Below are positions 1-9,544 of a stretch of 64,000 nt of DNA, piece by piece. The stretch's first letter is position 1. The number at the start of each line of letters is the position of its first letter. The DNA comes from Photobacterium chitinilyticum (GTDB lineage Bacteria; Pseudomonadota; Gammaproteobacteria; Enterobacterales; Vibrionaceae): positions 1,220,711 to 1,284,710 of the forward strand of contig NZ_RJLM01000001.1 in NCBI RefSeq assembly GCF_004104355.1, given 5' to 3'. Under the pieces are notes generated by a model. The model ran no database searches. It saw only the letters and a list, made by a program, of their open reading frames with translations, and was not told the origin of the DNA. Made by a program: the position numbers and the translations under genes.

Positions 1-1
1 G

Positions 2-949
2 TCAAGAACGACGGCAAGCTATGTCATCAACGGCAAAGCAACAAAGTACCGGATCAGTGAAAAGACACAGCAAAAAGTAATGGCTGTGGTTAATAAGTTT
101 AACTTCCGGCCGGATCATGCAGCCACCTCACTGCGTGCCGGAAGCAGCCGGTCTTTTGGCCTTATCATTCCCGACCTTGAGAACAGCAGTTATGCGAAGC
201 TCGCAAAATTACTGGAGCGAGATGCCCGTAAAGCGGGCTACCAGCTGATCATTTCCTGTTCTGACGATGATATTGAAACAGAAATGAAAGTGGCAGAAAC
301 GTTATTAAGCAGACGAATCGATGCTTTGCTAGTTGCGAGTGCCCTACCGGGCGATCATACCTTCTATAAAAAGATCCAGGCCAGTGGCGTGCCTGTCATA
401 GCCATTGACCGAGCGTTAGATGACGAAGAGTTTGCCAGTGTGATCAGCGAAGATTTGGAAGGTGCTTTCGAGTTAACACAAAGTCTGCTGGCAAAAAACA
501 TCAGCAGTATTGGCCTTGTCGGCGCGGTCCCGGATTTAGGGGTCTCAAAAGAGCGTGAACAAGGTTTCTATTCAGCCATTCATACCCAGCACCAGAGCCT
601 TGAAACACTGGTCACCTATGGCGATCATTTCAGCCAACAGCAAGGCCAACAACAAGTCCAGCAATGGATTGATGACAACACCCTGCCCGATGCCATACTG
701 GCGACATCATATACCCTATTCGAGGGGATTTTAGACTGCCTGTTAGCCAATCCCGAATTAATGAAAAAAACGCACCTTGCCACCTTTGGTGATAACCGCC
801 TGCTGGATTTCCTGCCAATCAAAATTCAGTCTTTGCCACAGCAGTTTGAGTTAATTGCCGACAATGCACTGGAGCTAGCGCTCAATGCCGCAGCCGGACG
901 CTACCGGACTGGAGTTGAAGTGGTGCCACGTAAAATTAAGCGCCGTTAA
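2..949 (+). CDS. cra: Catabolite repressor/activator Cra (FruR), LacI family, 5' end missing
   Basis: LacI-family regulator that in enterics senses fructose phosphates and switches glycolytic versus gluconeogenic genes. The reading frame is open from base 2, so the gene begins before the window; the first ATG at 80 is internal. The upstream codons read SRTTASYVINGKATKYRISE, the recognition helix and hinge typical of Cra, followed by KVMAVVNKFNFRPDHAATSLRAG and a periplasmic-binding-protein-like effector domain beginning at SFGLIIPDLEN. The C-terminal segment TFGDNRLLDFLPIKI closely matches remembered E. coli Cra. Only the first dozen or so residues of the DNA-binding domain appear to be missing. 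It is monocistronic as far as visible, with a terminator hairpin about 30 bases after the stop. Confidence 0.93.
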   Translation, partial: SRTTASYVINGKATKYRISEKTQQKVMAVVNKFNFRPDHAATSLRAGSSRSFGLIIPDLENSSYAKLAKLLERDARKAGYQLIISCSDDDIETEMKVAETLLSRRIDALLVASALPGDHTFYKKIQASGVPVIAIDRALDDEEFASVISEDLEGAFELTQSLLAKNISSIGLVGAVPDLGVSKEREQGFYSAIHTQHQSLETLVTYGDHFSQQQGQQQVQQWIDDNTLPDAILATSYTLFEGILDCLLANPELMKKTHLATFGDNRLLDFLPIKIQSLPQQFELIADNALELALNAAAGRYRTGVEVVPRKIKRR

Positions 950-973
950 TTAAATGTCGACCTTTAAGTGGAT

Positions 974-1004
974 AAAAAAAGCCCCTAAAAAGGGGCTTAT
1001 TTAT
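974..1004. terminator. Rho-independent terminator between cra and the convergent chemoreceptor gene
   Basis: An 8-bp perfect stem AAGCCCCT/AGGGGCTT with an AAAA loop at 979-998 is flanked by A-rich sequence on the left and TATTTAT on the right. It can therefore serve cra on the plus strand and the chemoreceptor gene on the minus strand. Confidence 0.85.
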
Positions 1005-1039
1005 ACACAATGACTAGTTAGTAATTAACGAATAGATAT

Positions 1040-2605
1040 CTAGTGGCTAATTTTGAAAGAACCGACATGACGGTCTAACGTTTGGGCTAGCTCTGCTAAA
1101 GTCTGGCTGGATCGTTCTAGTTCTTGGCTGGCTGTTAGCCCAACTTTGACCGAGCTATCCACTGTATCCATATTAATGTTAATTTCATTGGCAACACTCG
1201 ATTGCTCCTCGGTTGCAGTAGCAACTTGCGTATTCAAATCAAGTATCGCCGTGACCTGTGCTGAAATTAACTCAAGAGCGTGCTGAGCTTTTTCCGTTGC
1301 CTGAGAGCCTTCTACAGTTAATGATTTACTACTGTCCATCGCATCAACAGCATTTTTGGCTTCATGCTGTAACTGGTCAATCATGGTTTGAATTTCATTG
1401 GTTGACTGTGCTGTTTTAGTCGCCAGGTTTCTTACCTCATCCGCAACGACAGCAAAACCTCGACCGGCCTCACCAGCACGTGCAGCCTCGATGGCAGCAT
1501 TAAGTGCCAACAGGTTAGTTTGCTCTGAAATACCTCGAATCACTTCAAGAATAGAGCCAATAGACTGTGTTCTGTCGGCAAGAGAAGTTATCACCCCGGC
1601 CATATCATTCATTTGGGTGGCAAGATCAGTAATTGTGCTGGTTGCTTCTTGTAATATCCTTTGCCCTTCCTGAGTTTCGATATTGGCATTCTCAGCAGAC
1701 TCTGCCGCACCAGCAGCATTTTGTGAAATCTCACCAATAGTTGCGATCATTTCATTCATCGAAGTGACAACCAATAAAGATTGCTCGCTTTGCTCGTGGC
1801 CTCGCGTTAGTGCTTGCTGAGACTGGCTCCGAAGCTCTGTTGCCGAATGGCCTAGGTCAACACCTGTATTGACCACCTGAGCAATGATCTCATTGATTTT
1901 TCCAACAAAAATATTGAAAGCAGTCGAAATGTGGGCAATTTCATCGTTACCACGTACCGGTAATCGGATAGTAAGATCACCATCACCTTTCGAAATGTTT
2001 TCTAGCGCATGCTGTAATCCTGATAACGGTCTTAACAACTTGCCCAGCAGCCACATAAGAACAATACCGCAGATAAAGAAGATACTTAAAATGACAACAA
2101 GCTGAGTTATCACAATACCTTTCGCCGCATCACTGACTTCAGTGATAGGAATACCGATATCAAAAGTACCGTACAATTCACCGTTGACATAAATTGGAGA
2201 CAGAATGTCGTATACCCAGACATCTTGTACATCGGCATACCACTTGGAATATTGTGGTTTTCCTCTTGTTGCGCCATCTACGGTATAGCTATCGTCATAT
2301 ATTTTATTTAACTTTTCAGTGTCACTGTGGGCAACAGCCTGAACATTCTTGTTTATTACGATTGCGTAACTAATATCTGAGCGACTTTTAAGCGACTGGA
2401 CCATTTTTTGTAAATCATCCAATGGCTGCGAAGATGTACTCAAAACATATTCCACATTTTTGGCAAGCAATTCAGCTTGTGCCTGGGACTTTTTCAAAAT
2501 GATCTTATCGATTTCTTGATGAGATATATAAGATGTCGAAGAGATACTTGTTATTGCAGCAATTGCAAACATTATGCAGACAACAATTAATATTATTTTT
2601 TTCAT
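1040..2605 (-). CDS. Methyl-accepting chemotaxis protein with periplasmic sensor domain
   Basis: Membrane chemoreceptor of 521 residues that would signal through CheW/CheA. It has an N-terminal membrane helix (about residues 2-22), a periplasmic domain of about 145 residues of single-Cache type (I infer this from [19 protein letters not shown] and the segment around residues 90-150), and a second helix near 165-190. A HAMP linker ([20 protein letters not shown]) and the cytoplasmic hairpin with the conserved tip [20 protein letters not shown] follow. A GTG start lies two codons upstream, but the ATG at 2605 is better spaced from AAGGT. The ligand cannot be told from sequence. It is transcribed towards cra and appears monocistronic. 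Confidence 0.9.
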   Translation of the reverse strand: MKKIILIVVCIMFAIAAITSISSTSYISHQEIDKIILKKSQAQAELLAKNVEYVLSTSSQPLDDLQKMVQSLKSRSDISYAIVINKNVQAVAHSDTEKLNKIYDDSYTVDGATRGKPQYSKWYADVQDVWVYDILSPIYVNGELYGTFDIGIPITEVSDAAKGIVITQLVVILSIFFICGIVLMWLLGKLLRPLSGLQHALENISKGDGDLTIRLPVRGNDEIAHISTAFNIFVGKINEIIAQVVNTGVDLGHSATELRSQSQQALTRGHEQSEQSLLVVTSMNEMIATIGEISQNAAGAAESAENANIETQEGQRILQEATSTITDLATQMNDMAGVITSLADRTQSIGSILEVIRGISEQTNLLALNAAIEAARAGEAGRGFAVVADEVRNLATKTAQSTNEIQTMIDQLQHEAKNAVDAMDSSKSLTVEGSQATEKAQHALELISAQVTAILDLNTQVATATEEQSSVANEININMDTVDSSVKVGLTASQELERSSQTLAELAQTLDRHVGSFKISH

Positions 2606-3224
2606 AAACACGTACCTTTATGCCATTTGCAGCAATAAACCTAACCAAATGAGATACAACAAACACTACCAAGGCTTAGCCAATAAAAATCACAAGGATT
2701 TTATTCATGCCTCCTCAGCAATCCATCGCTGATTTCAGTTTCAGATAATACACAACAGGCTTAAACATAACTCTTACGCATAGCGAAAAGGTTGATATAG
2801 CTCTCTGTAAAAGCATCAACAAGCTGTATATACCCCAAAAGCAATCATGTATTCGATTACAACTTAAGCACTTCTCTACTGTTTTCTTCAACGTAAATAT
2901 ACATACAACGAGATAATTTGGCCGATATCTGCTTTTTCCACCCGAAGACGGCTAACTATCTAGTCATAATTACGGCATACAATCTCAGTCTATTTTGCTG
3001 CAAAATAAAGCCATAACAAGATATTCACCAAATCAATGTTAACCGTTGCAGTTGATAATCTGATATCTGCCCAGCTTTTTAACATCTGTTGCGATTATTT
3101 TTTTCTTCTACGACCACTTGAGGCTATATGTAACACGTTGCCTACCAAATGTGTTTATTCACAGGAAATGAATAAAAAGCATTGGGTAACATCATCTAAA
3201 AATGCTCATAAAAGGAAAGAGCGA
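2606..3224. other. 619-bp intergenic region with divergent promoters
   Basis: AT-rich spacer between the divergent chemoreceptor and protease genes; it must hold both promoters. I see no credible gene. The protease frame stays open back to an ATG at 3036, but that extension lacks a ribosome site and would bury the signal peptide. The only strong pattern is an inverted repeat at 2991-3007, listed separately. Confidence 0.6.
2991..3007. promoter_or_regulatory. 17-bp inverted repeat upstream of the protease gene
   Basis: TATTTTGC-T-GCAAAATA: two perfect 8-bp arms around a single base, about 220 bases before the protease start. The symmetry suits a dimeric regulator. No known consensus recognised. 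Confidence 0.35.
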
Positions 3225-5261
3225 ATGAACAAGAACTATAACATTACAGTTGTCAGTTGCCTCCTACCACTAGCGGCTCTTGCTGCTGGCATCAGTTCAA
3301 CCGCAACTGCGAATACGTTGGCTACCTTTGACAAACCGAATATCCCAGTTAAATACATTGTAAAATTCAAAGACCAGCAGGAAAATGGGCTTTCGCTAAG
3401 AAGTGAAAGCGCTGAATTTTCAGGCGGTCGTGTCGCCCAGCGCTCACTGCTTGACCGCTTAAGTGCCGACAATATTGAAGAGTTTGGCACTGAATCTACC
3501 TATAGTGCTCAACTAGATAAAGAAGCAATACAAGCATTGCAAAACAACCCTGAGATTGACTATGTTGAAGTTGATCCTCCTCGGCACCTGCTCTCGCAGA
3601 GCCTGCCATGGGGACAAACGTTTGTGGGTGCAACGCTGCTTGATGACAGCAATGCCGGTAACCGCACCGTGTGTATCATTGATTCAGGCTACGATCTTGC
3701 ACACAACGATCTCAGCGGTAACCAGGTAAACGGTACCAATGACAGTGGCACTGGCAGCTGGTCTTCGCCTGGCCGACATAACGCTCACGGTACACACGTT
3801 GCCGGTACTATAGCGGCTATTTCCAACACTGAAGGTGTGGTGGGTGTATTACCCAACCAAAATGTGAATTTGCACATCGTGAAGGTTTTCAACGAATCAG
3901 GTTGGGGCTACTCCTCTGGCCTAGTTAAAGCCATCGATACCTGTGTTGCCAATAACGCCAATGTAATCAATATGAGCTTAGGTGGCAGTAACTCTAGCCG
4001 AACTGAAGAAGCGGCGCTAAAAACCCATTACGACAACGGTGTGCTGTTAATTGCCGCTGCAGGTAATGACGGAAATACTGCTCATAGCTATCCGGCTTCA
4101 TATGACTCGGTCATGTCTGTTGCCGCCGTCGATAACCAAAAACATCATGCTGATTTCTCTCAAGCCACCAATCAGGTTGAAATTGCAGCGCCGGGTGAGG
4201 CCATTCTATCGACTGTCACATTAGGTGAAGGCCGCCTTGCCGATATTACCTTAGCAGGACAGAGTTACTTCAATCGCGGCGTTGTTCCTCATAACCGTTT
4301 AGTAAATATAAATGGTAACTATGAACCAACACCTGTTCCCGGCTCTGTTACCGCCCAGCTTGCTCGTTGCGATACCTCATCCGGGGTCTATAACTGTAGC
4401 AATATGGCCGGAAAAGTCTGTTTGACTGAACGTATTGGCAACCAGCAATCAGGCGTCTACCCTGAAGTTGATGCAGTCAAAGCTTGTTATAATGCCGGTG
4501 CATCCGCCGCTATCGTTTACAGTAATACTGAGCTTGCGGGCCTGCAAAACCCATTCCTTGTTGATACGAACGGCAGCTACAACCTTGTTTCGGTATCTGT
4601 CGATCGCGCCCTTGGTTTGGAACTGGCAAATTCCGTCGGTCAGACAATAACTGTCGATAGTTCTATCAATCAAGACTACGAATACTATAACGGTACATCC
4701 ATGGCGACTCCGCACGTGACAGGTGTTGCGGCATTGGTTTGGAGCTATCACCCTCAGTGTTCAGCCAGTCAGCTTCGTAAGGCGATCAAAGCGACAGCAG
4801 AAGACATCGATGTGGCAGGTCGTGATAACCGAACCGGCTTTGGTCTAATCAATGCGGTATCAGCCAAAGAGTATCTAGATGCAGGGTGTAATGGTCCTGA
4901 CGGAAATGGCTCAGGGGCTGAGAGTTTTGAAAATACTCAGGCAACCGCAATTCCAGATAACTCCCGTTACGGTATAACCAGTGAAATTAACGTAACACGC
5001 ACCGGTGATGCAGGTGTACTGACAGTTGATCTTAACGTTACTCATACCTACATCGGTGACCTTAATGTTAAATTGATTTCCCCAACAGGTGAAAGTGTCG
5101 TACTGCACAACAACAGCGGCAGCTCAAGCAATAACATCCTTAAATCATATACGGTTGACTATACTGGTATCGAATCCAAGGGGACTTGGCAGCTTAAAGT
5201 CTATGATAATGCTCGTCGTGATACGGGGACACTAAATAGCTGGCGTATCAACTTTAAATAA
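3225..5261 (+). CDS. Secreted subtilisin-family (S8) serine protease with I9 propeptide, PA insert and P domain
   Basis: Extracellular endopeptidase precursor of 678 residues. The start at 3225 is preceded by GGAAAGAG and gives a clean signal peptide ending near ATANTLA; upstream ATGs (3036, 3168) do not. Order: signal peptide (about 1-29), inhibitor-I9 propeptide (about 40-123, ending YVEVDPPRHLL), catalytic domain with Asp153 (IIDSGYD), His188 (HGTHVAGT), Asn in AAGNDGN and Ser492 (GTSMATPHVTG). A protease-associated (PA) insert with several Cys lies about 350-470 between His and Ser, and a C-terminal proprotein-convertase P domain runs about 565-678 (DLNVTHTYIGDLNVKLISP). The triad is complete, so it should be active. 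The P domain and PA insert suggest a secreted nutrient-scavenging or virulence protease. A small propeptide-like gene follows after 9 bases. Confidence 0.93.
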   Translation: MNKNYNITVVSCLLPLAALAAGISSTATANTLATFDKPNIPVKYIVKFKDQQENGLSLRSESAEFSGGRVAQRSLLDRLSADNIEEFGTESTYSAQLDKEAIQALQNNPEIDYVEVDPPRHLLSQSLPWGQTFVGATLLDDSNAGNRTVCIIDSGYDLAHNDLSGNQVNGTNDSGTGSWSSPGRHNAHGTHVAGTIAAISNTEGVVGVLPNQNVNLHIVKVFNESGWGYSSGLVKAIDTCVANNANVINMSLGGSNSSRTEEAALKTHYDNGVLLIAAAGNDGNTAHSYPASYDSVMSVAAVDNQKHHADFSQATNQVEIAAPGEAILSTVTLGEGRLADITLAGQSYFNRGVVPHNRLVNINGNYEPTPVPGSVTAQLARCDTSSGVYNCSNMAGKVCLTERIGNQQSGVYPEVDAVKACYNAGASAAIVYSNTELAGLQNPFLVDTNGSYNLVSVSVDRALGLELANSVGQTITVDSSINQDYEYYNGTSMATPHVTGVAALVWSYHPQCSASQLRKAIKATAEDIDVAGRDNRTGFGLINAVSAKEYLDAGCNGPDGNGSGAESFENTQATAIPDNSRYGITSEINVTRTGDAGVLTVDLNVTHTYIGDLNVKLISPTGESVVLHNNSGSSSNNILKSYTVDYTGIESKGTWQLKVYDNARRDTGTLNSWRINFK

Positions 5262-5270
5262 GGTTGGCAT

Positions 5271-5675
5271 ATGCAAAAAAAACATGCTTCACGGTTATAT
5301 TCGGGAATAAAGCCTATCTGCGGGTTAGCAACTGGCTTAGCGCTATTATCAAGCATTCCGGTTCAGGCCTATAACATTGGTATGCCTGCTCCTGATTCTG
5401 ATAAGCAGGTAGAGCAAAGTAAGGAAAGTAGCCAAGCAAGCTATTACCTGAAATATAAACCCGCTATGGAAGAACAAGCGAGGTCTTTAGTAACCCAAAT
5501 GGGAGGGACAATCACTGACTCGATGCCAGAACGACATATCTTAATTGTCACGCTTAACAAAGCAGACATAGAAAATATCGATTATGATCGCGCAAATTAT
5601 CGTCACATCATCGAGTATGTTGAAATAAACCCACAGCGGCAATTACTAGAGAAGAAAACCAGTTTGTCTTACTAA
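5271..5675 (+). CDS. Small exported protein resembling a stand-alone I9 protease propeptide/inhibitor
   Basis: 134 residues: a signal peptide (cleavage likely after PVQA, about residue 33), a short linker rich in Ser, Glu and Lys, then a domain of about 75 residues. This runs YYLKYKPAMEEQARSLVTQMG, a middle DSMPERHILIVTL strand and ends IIEYVEINPQRQLLE. The ending closely parallels the YVEVDPPRHLL end of the protease propeptide encoded just upstream, which suggests the same ferredoxin-like I9 fold without a protease attached. It starts 9 bases after the protease stop with AAGG before the ATG, so the two are surely co-transcribed. I infer an inhibitor or folding chaperone of that protease in the periplasm or outside the cell. 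The I9 assignment is by eye from a short match. Confidence 0.7.
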   Translation: MQKKHASRLYSGIKPICGLATGLALLSSIPVQAYNIGMPAPDSDKQVEQSKESSQASYYLKYKPAMEEQARSLVTQMGGTITDSMPERHILIVTLNKADIENIDYDRANYRHIIEYVEINPQRQLLEKKTSLSY

Positions 5676-5747
5676 GAAGCAATAATGGTGAGGTAGTTAG
5701 TAAAGCATTGTGATATTTCATACGCAATATTGACACCTCACCCCATT

Positions 5748-5778
5748 AAGGGAGAAGGTTATTACTTCTCCCTTTCTA
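5748..5778 (+). terminator. Terminator after the protease/propeptide operon
   Basis: Perfect 10-bp stem AAGGGAGAAG/CTTCTCCCTT with a 7-base loop at 5748-5774, followed by TCTATT. It lies about 70 bases after the stop of the small propeptide-like gene. Confidence 0.7.
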
Positions 5779-5973
5779 TTCCCTAGCTGGCTAAGAAAAC
5801 AACAGTGAAACTCTGGTAAATGGTATTTAGCCCTTCTCTTATAAATCCGGGTTCATAACCTATCTGACGTATAAGTCTCAGTTTCGAATAATTGCCCTCA
5901 TATCAATGTAACTGTTCATGTTTTTTGAGCTAACATGCTGCTTGGACTATTCAGTGATGGTGGTTAGCCAAGT

Positions 5974-7131
5974 ATGATTCAGGCAGTCGCAGTTAAATAC
6001 CTCTGCAAAGGATTATTTGTCGTTGAGCTAGAAAACGCCAAAGGACGGTTACGTGTCAGCAAGCCGGGTAGAATCCACTCTAGTGACTTAATTAATAAGA
6101 TCAAAGCCAACGGCATAAAAACAGTTTGGGTTGACTTCGAACAGTCAGACTTGAACCGCTATGTACCTGACATCAATCAGCGCAACCCGAAACCATCAAA
6201 AAGCATATCGATGGAAGTAGAGCGCAAGCGTGCTGAGTCTATCTTAGTTAAATCAAAGGATTTACTGAGCAAGGCCATCGACAGCCTGTATGAGGGGAAA
6301 AACATTGATATTGCCCCCATCGCCGATCTGTCGGAAAGTATTGTCGATTCTATTCGCTGTAACCCTGACGCCATCCACTGTGTCGCTGCACTGCGAAATA
6401 AAGACAGCTATTTGCTAGAGCACTCCCTAAACGTTGCTTTCCTGATGGTGAGCTTTGGGCGGCACTTAGGTTTAAATCAACAGGTGCTCAAACAGTTGGC
6501 CATTGGCGGGCTATTACACGATATAGGCAAAACCCAGGTCAAACTTGAGGTACTCAATAAACCTGCTCGATTAACACCTGAAGAGTTTGAACATATGAAA
6601 TTACACCAAGTGCTCTCTGAACCAATATTAGATAGCATTCCGGGGCTTTCAGATATGAGTCGTCAGGTAAGCCTCCTCCACCATGAAAAGCTTGATGGAA
6701 GCGGTTATCCTAAGGGGTTGTATGGTGATGAAATATCACTGGTCGGTAGAATGAGCGCCATTGTCGATATTTATGATGCTTTAACCGCGACCCGCTGCTA
6801 CAAAGAATCAATGAGCCCTGCCGCAGCATTTAAAATTCTCAAATCTATGACACCTTATCAATTAGATACTGACTTACTGAATGAATTCATTCGTGATGTC
6901 GGCGTCTATCCGGTGGGCTCACTGGTTGAATTGTCCGATGGGCGTGTAGGTTTAGTATGGGAGTCCAATGAAGCATCCTTTCTACAACCCATCGTAAAAT
7001 GCTTCTATTCAATAAAATACGGCCGCTATACAGAAGTAGATATGGTCAATCTCGCGGAAAGAAAACAGCTTGCCATTGAGCGAGGGTTAAGTCCGGGAAA
7101 GGAGAATATAGACCCTACGCCCTACCGTTAA
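5974..7131 (+). CDS. HD-GYP cyclic-di-GMP phosphodiesterase with N-terminal DUF3391
   Basis: Cytoplasmic protein of 385 residues. The N-terminal ~130 residues (VKYLCKGLFVVELENAKG..., IKTVWVDFEQSD) match the DUF3391 domain that usually precedes HD-GYP in Vibrio and Shewanella. The HD-GYP domain follows: HSLNVAFLMVSFGRHL, the metal pair His182-Asp183 in LLHDIGKTQ, HHEKLDGSGYP and DIYDALTATRCYK. All the hallmark residues are present, so it should hydrolyse c-di-GMP. A C-terminal tail (VGSLVELSDGRVGLV) is also usual for the family. No membrane segment or receiver domain is seen, so the input signal is unknown. It stands alone between two long spacers. Confidence 0.92.
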   Translation: MIQAVAVKYLCKGLFVVELENAKGRLRVSKPGRIHSSDLINKIKANGIKTVWVDFEQSDLNRYVPDINQRNPKPSKSISMEVERKRAESILVKSKDLLSKAIDSLYEGKNIDIAPIADLSESIVDSIRCNPDAIHCVAALRNKDSYLLEHSLNVAFLMVSFGRHLGLNQQVLKQLAIGGLLHDIGKTQVKLEVLNKPARLTPEEFEHMKLHQVLSEPILDSIPGLSDMSRQVSLLHHEKLDGSGYPKGLYGDEISLVGRMSAIVDIYDALTATRCYKESMSPAAAFKILKSMTPYQLDTDLLNEFIRDVGVYPVGSLVELSDGRVGLVWESNEASFLQPIVKCFYSIKYGRYTEVDMVNLAERKQLAIERGLSPGKENIDPTPYR

Positions 7132-7317
7132 CGGCAACTGACTATTTTCACCGATAATGCCTACGACAAAAAAGTCATTTCGACAATATCGTCATTTCGG
7201 CACTAGATAATACCGGGTTAGAACATAAGAGAGAAACCAACGAATAAAATATAAACAAAATAAAAGGTACTCTCAAATATCACAATTCAGATGTGAAATT
7301 TTAATGTGCATATTTAT

Positions 7318-7348
7318 TATGCTACATTATGCTACATTATGCTTGCAT
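7318..7348. repeat. Tandem 10-bp repeat, three copies
   Basis: TATGCTACAT occurs twice head-to-tail (7318-7327, 7328-7337) and is followed by the variant TATGCTTGCAT (7338-7348), whose ATGC-TT-GCAT core is itself an inverted repeat. The period of about one helical turn would place each copy on the same DNA face. Confidence 0.6.
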
Positions 7349-7669
7349 AAAGTTTATATACTTTCACCGTCCCCTTAAATCACCTCTAATTTAAATAATA
7401 TATGCAGCCATAAGCTCAGGTGAATAAACCAAAAGTAATGAATGTTTCGCGCGCAGAAAAATCGATTTAAACAACACGTCAGAACACTAAAGGCACCGGC
7501 AGGAAAGTTATAATTATCAACATCATACAACAAAATCATTAAAACCAACTTGCATAAAAAACAAAAAATAAGGGATAGTGAGTCATATAAATGTCTATTC
7601 AAAGTATAGAATATGATTCCAATGTAAACCCTACTCCCCTTTTATCACTCGATTAGTGTAAAGACTCCA

Positions 7670-7687
7670 TTACAGTTTAAACTGTAA
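7670..7687. promoter_or_regulatory. Perfect 18-bp palindrome upstream of a chemoreceptor gene
   Basis: TTACAGTTTAAACTGTAA is fully self-complementary and lies about 147 bases before the chemoreceptor start. It is a likely operator; the cognate regulator is unknown. Confidence 0.45.
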
Positions 7688-7833
7688 ATTTTCCCTATAC
7701 GGTATGACATCCTTTTTTGCAGTGATATTATCTGCATCGATTTTTACTTAATCATTTTAAAAGTGAAGCTCTTCCATTGTGAGCGTTGTGGCTCACCACA
7801 CACAATATATAACAGCGGGTATTAAGGTTTAAT

Positions 7834-9462
7834 ATGTATAAAGATTTATCTATAGGGAAAAAGTTCGCTGCAATATTTGCGGTTATTTCATTTGTGATTG
7901 TTGCCTTTGGTGCTTATCTTCTAAGCGAATTGAAAGTTGTTCAGGATGGGATTACAACCTTTGATGAAATAGCCCTTCCTGGTGTTATATTAAGCAGCGA
8001 CATTCAGTATGACGTTAATACTGTGCGCCGCACACAATATGCCCTTTTAACTTACAGCTCTGTACAGAAAAGGAAGGCGAGTATACAAACAACGATTGAG
8101 AGGAATGAAAAAATAGAGCGGGCTTTTTCTGAGTATCAGAAAACAATAACCGCCGAAGAAGATAGAGTACAATTTAACAAAGTTAAAAAAGCATGGGCTA
8201 ACTATCAAACCGTCTTGGCTAGCTTTAATAAAGCTGTCTCTGATAACCGGATTGATGATGCACAGCCGATTCTTGTTGGCTCGCTGGAAGAGTATGAGCA
8301 GTTGCAATCTCAGATCGATACCTTGAGGCAGATGAATGTTGGCTTTGTTGATTTGAGCAGTAAAGAGATGATCGCAAGTACTGATAGCATGGAAACATTA
8401 ACTATAGGTTGCATTATCGGTCTTGTTATTTTCATGGTATTGATCAATCTGTTCCTGACCCGCCAAATTTGCGTTCCACTCAATCAGGTTATGACTTTAT
8501 CCGCAGAAATTGCATCAGGAAACCTGACACACAGACTCAATCGTGAAGTCATCGGGAATGATGAGCTTGGTATGCTAGCGGACTCTAGCACTAAGATGCA
8601 GGATAAACTACGCCAATTGGTTGAAGATATCATTGCAGCTGTGACGCAGCTGAATACTGCAGTCGAAGAAGTTAGCGCCATATCTGAGCAGTCATCTCAG
8701 GGCATGAAACAGCAACAAGACGAAATTACGATGGTCGCAACGGCAATGGATCAGATGAAAGCGACAGTCGCCGATGTAGCCAATAATACTGAAGAGGCTT
8801 CAGGTGCTGCGACATCAGCCAGTAATGAGTCCAAGCAAGGTAGTGAAGAAGTACAGCAAAGTGTCGATTCTATTTTGAAGGTTTCTGACGAAATTCAGAA
8901 CGCGGGAACATTGGTACATCAACTAGAACAGGAATCAGCCAACATTAGTATGGTGGTTGATGTTATTCGTGATATCGCAGATCAAACAAACCTTCTGGCC
9001 CTAAACGCAGCAATTGAAGCCGCACGAGCAGGTGACCAAGGTCGAGGTTTTGCTGTCGTCGCTGATGAAGTCCGCACTCTCGCAGGACGCACACAAGACT
9101 CGACGGGCGAAATTGTTTCTATTATTAATAAGCTACAAAAAAGTGCCCACGAAGCGAAAGAAGCCACCAGCCAAAGCTGCAATATGATCACCCTTAGTGT
9201 GGAACAGGGACAGCAGACCGGTATCAAAATCAACTCCATTGAGGATAATGTTTCCAAGATTGCCGAAATGAGCATGCACATTGCCAGTGCATGTAGCGAG
9301 CAGGATTCAGTAGCTGAAGAGTTAGGCCGCAATATCGAAAATATTAACCTTTCGTCAACCGAAGTTGCCGAAGGGGCGAATCAAACAGCCCAAGCCTGTA
9401 TCGAATTGAGCCAATTAGCGGCTAATTTGCAAACAACAATGAGATATTTCCGGGTAGTTTAA
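7834..9462 (+). CDS. Methyl-accepting chemotaxis protein with four-helix-bundle sensor
   Basis: Chemoreceptor of 542 residues. N-terminal [20 protein letters not shown] leads into the first membrane helix (about 11-30). A helical periplasmic domain of about 155 residues of 4HB type follows ([16 protein letters not shown] is the usual conserved patch), then a second membrane helix (about 188-210), HAMP, and the signalling hairpin with [20 protein letters not shown]. The start has AAGG upstream. The last residues (TMRYFRVV) carry no obvious NWETF-type CheR tether. The ligand is unknown; 4HB receptors often sense amino or organic acids. Monocistronic, ending in a strong terminator. Confidence 0.92.
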   Translation: MYKDLSIGKKFAAIFAVISFVIVAFGAYLLSELKVVQDGITTFDEIALPGVILSSDIQYDVNTVRRTQYALLTYSSVQKRKASIQTTIERNEKIERAFSEYQKTITAEEDRVQFNKVKKAWANYQTVLASFNKAVSDNRIDDAQPILVGSLEEYEQLQSQIDTLRQMNVGFVDLSSKEMIASTDSMETLTIGCIIGLVIFMVLINLFLTRQICVPLNQVMTLSAEIASGNLTHRLNREVIGNDELGMLADSSTKMQDKLRQLVEDIIAAVTQLNTAVEEVSAISEQSSQGMKQQQDEITMVATAMDQMKATVADVANNTEEASGAATSASNESKQGSEEVQQSVDSILKVSDEIQNAGTLVHQLEQESANISMVVDVIRDIADQTNLLALNAAIEAARAGDQGRGFAVVADEVRTLAGRTQDSTGEIVSIINKLQKSAHEAKEATSQSCNMITLSVEQGQQTGIKINSIEDNVSKIAEMSMHIASACSEQDSVAEELGRNIENINLSSTEVAEGANQTAQACIELSQLAANLQTTMRYFRVV

Positions 9463-9470
9463 AATATCAC

Positions 9471-9510
9471 ATCACTACAGTTCATTTTGGGATGAACTGT
9501 AGTGATTTTT
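9471..9510. terminator. Strong terminator between chemoreceptor and carbonic anhydrase genes
   Basis: Perfect 15-bp stem at 9471-9485/9492-9506 (ATCACTACAGTTCAT arm) with a 6-base TTTGGG loop and a following T run. It can serve the plus-strand chemoreceptor and probably also the convergent carbonic anhydrase gene. Confidence 0.9.
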
Positions 9511-9544
9511 GAGAGGCACAGATATCAATGGCTATAACCATGAC

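Larger units (their letters stand above)
7132..7833. other. 702-bp AT-rich intergenic region
   Basis: Long non-coding spacer ahead of a chemoreceptor gene. Besides a tandem 10-bp repeat (7318-7348) and a perfect palindrome (7670-7687), both listed separately, I see no gene. A 75-codon minus-strand frame at 7375-7602 has no ribosome site and unconvincing composition. Confidence 0.5.

Noticed and set aside
5676-5973. c-di-GMP riboswitch before the HD-GYP gene
   Set aside because: No GEMM core pattern such as GCAAAGCC with flanking paired stems was found; only a terminator hairpin.
7375-7602. 75-codon minus-strand ORF in the long spacer
   Set aside because: No ribosome site, Cys- and Leu-rich with low complexity; not supported as a gene.
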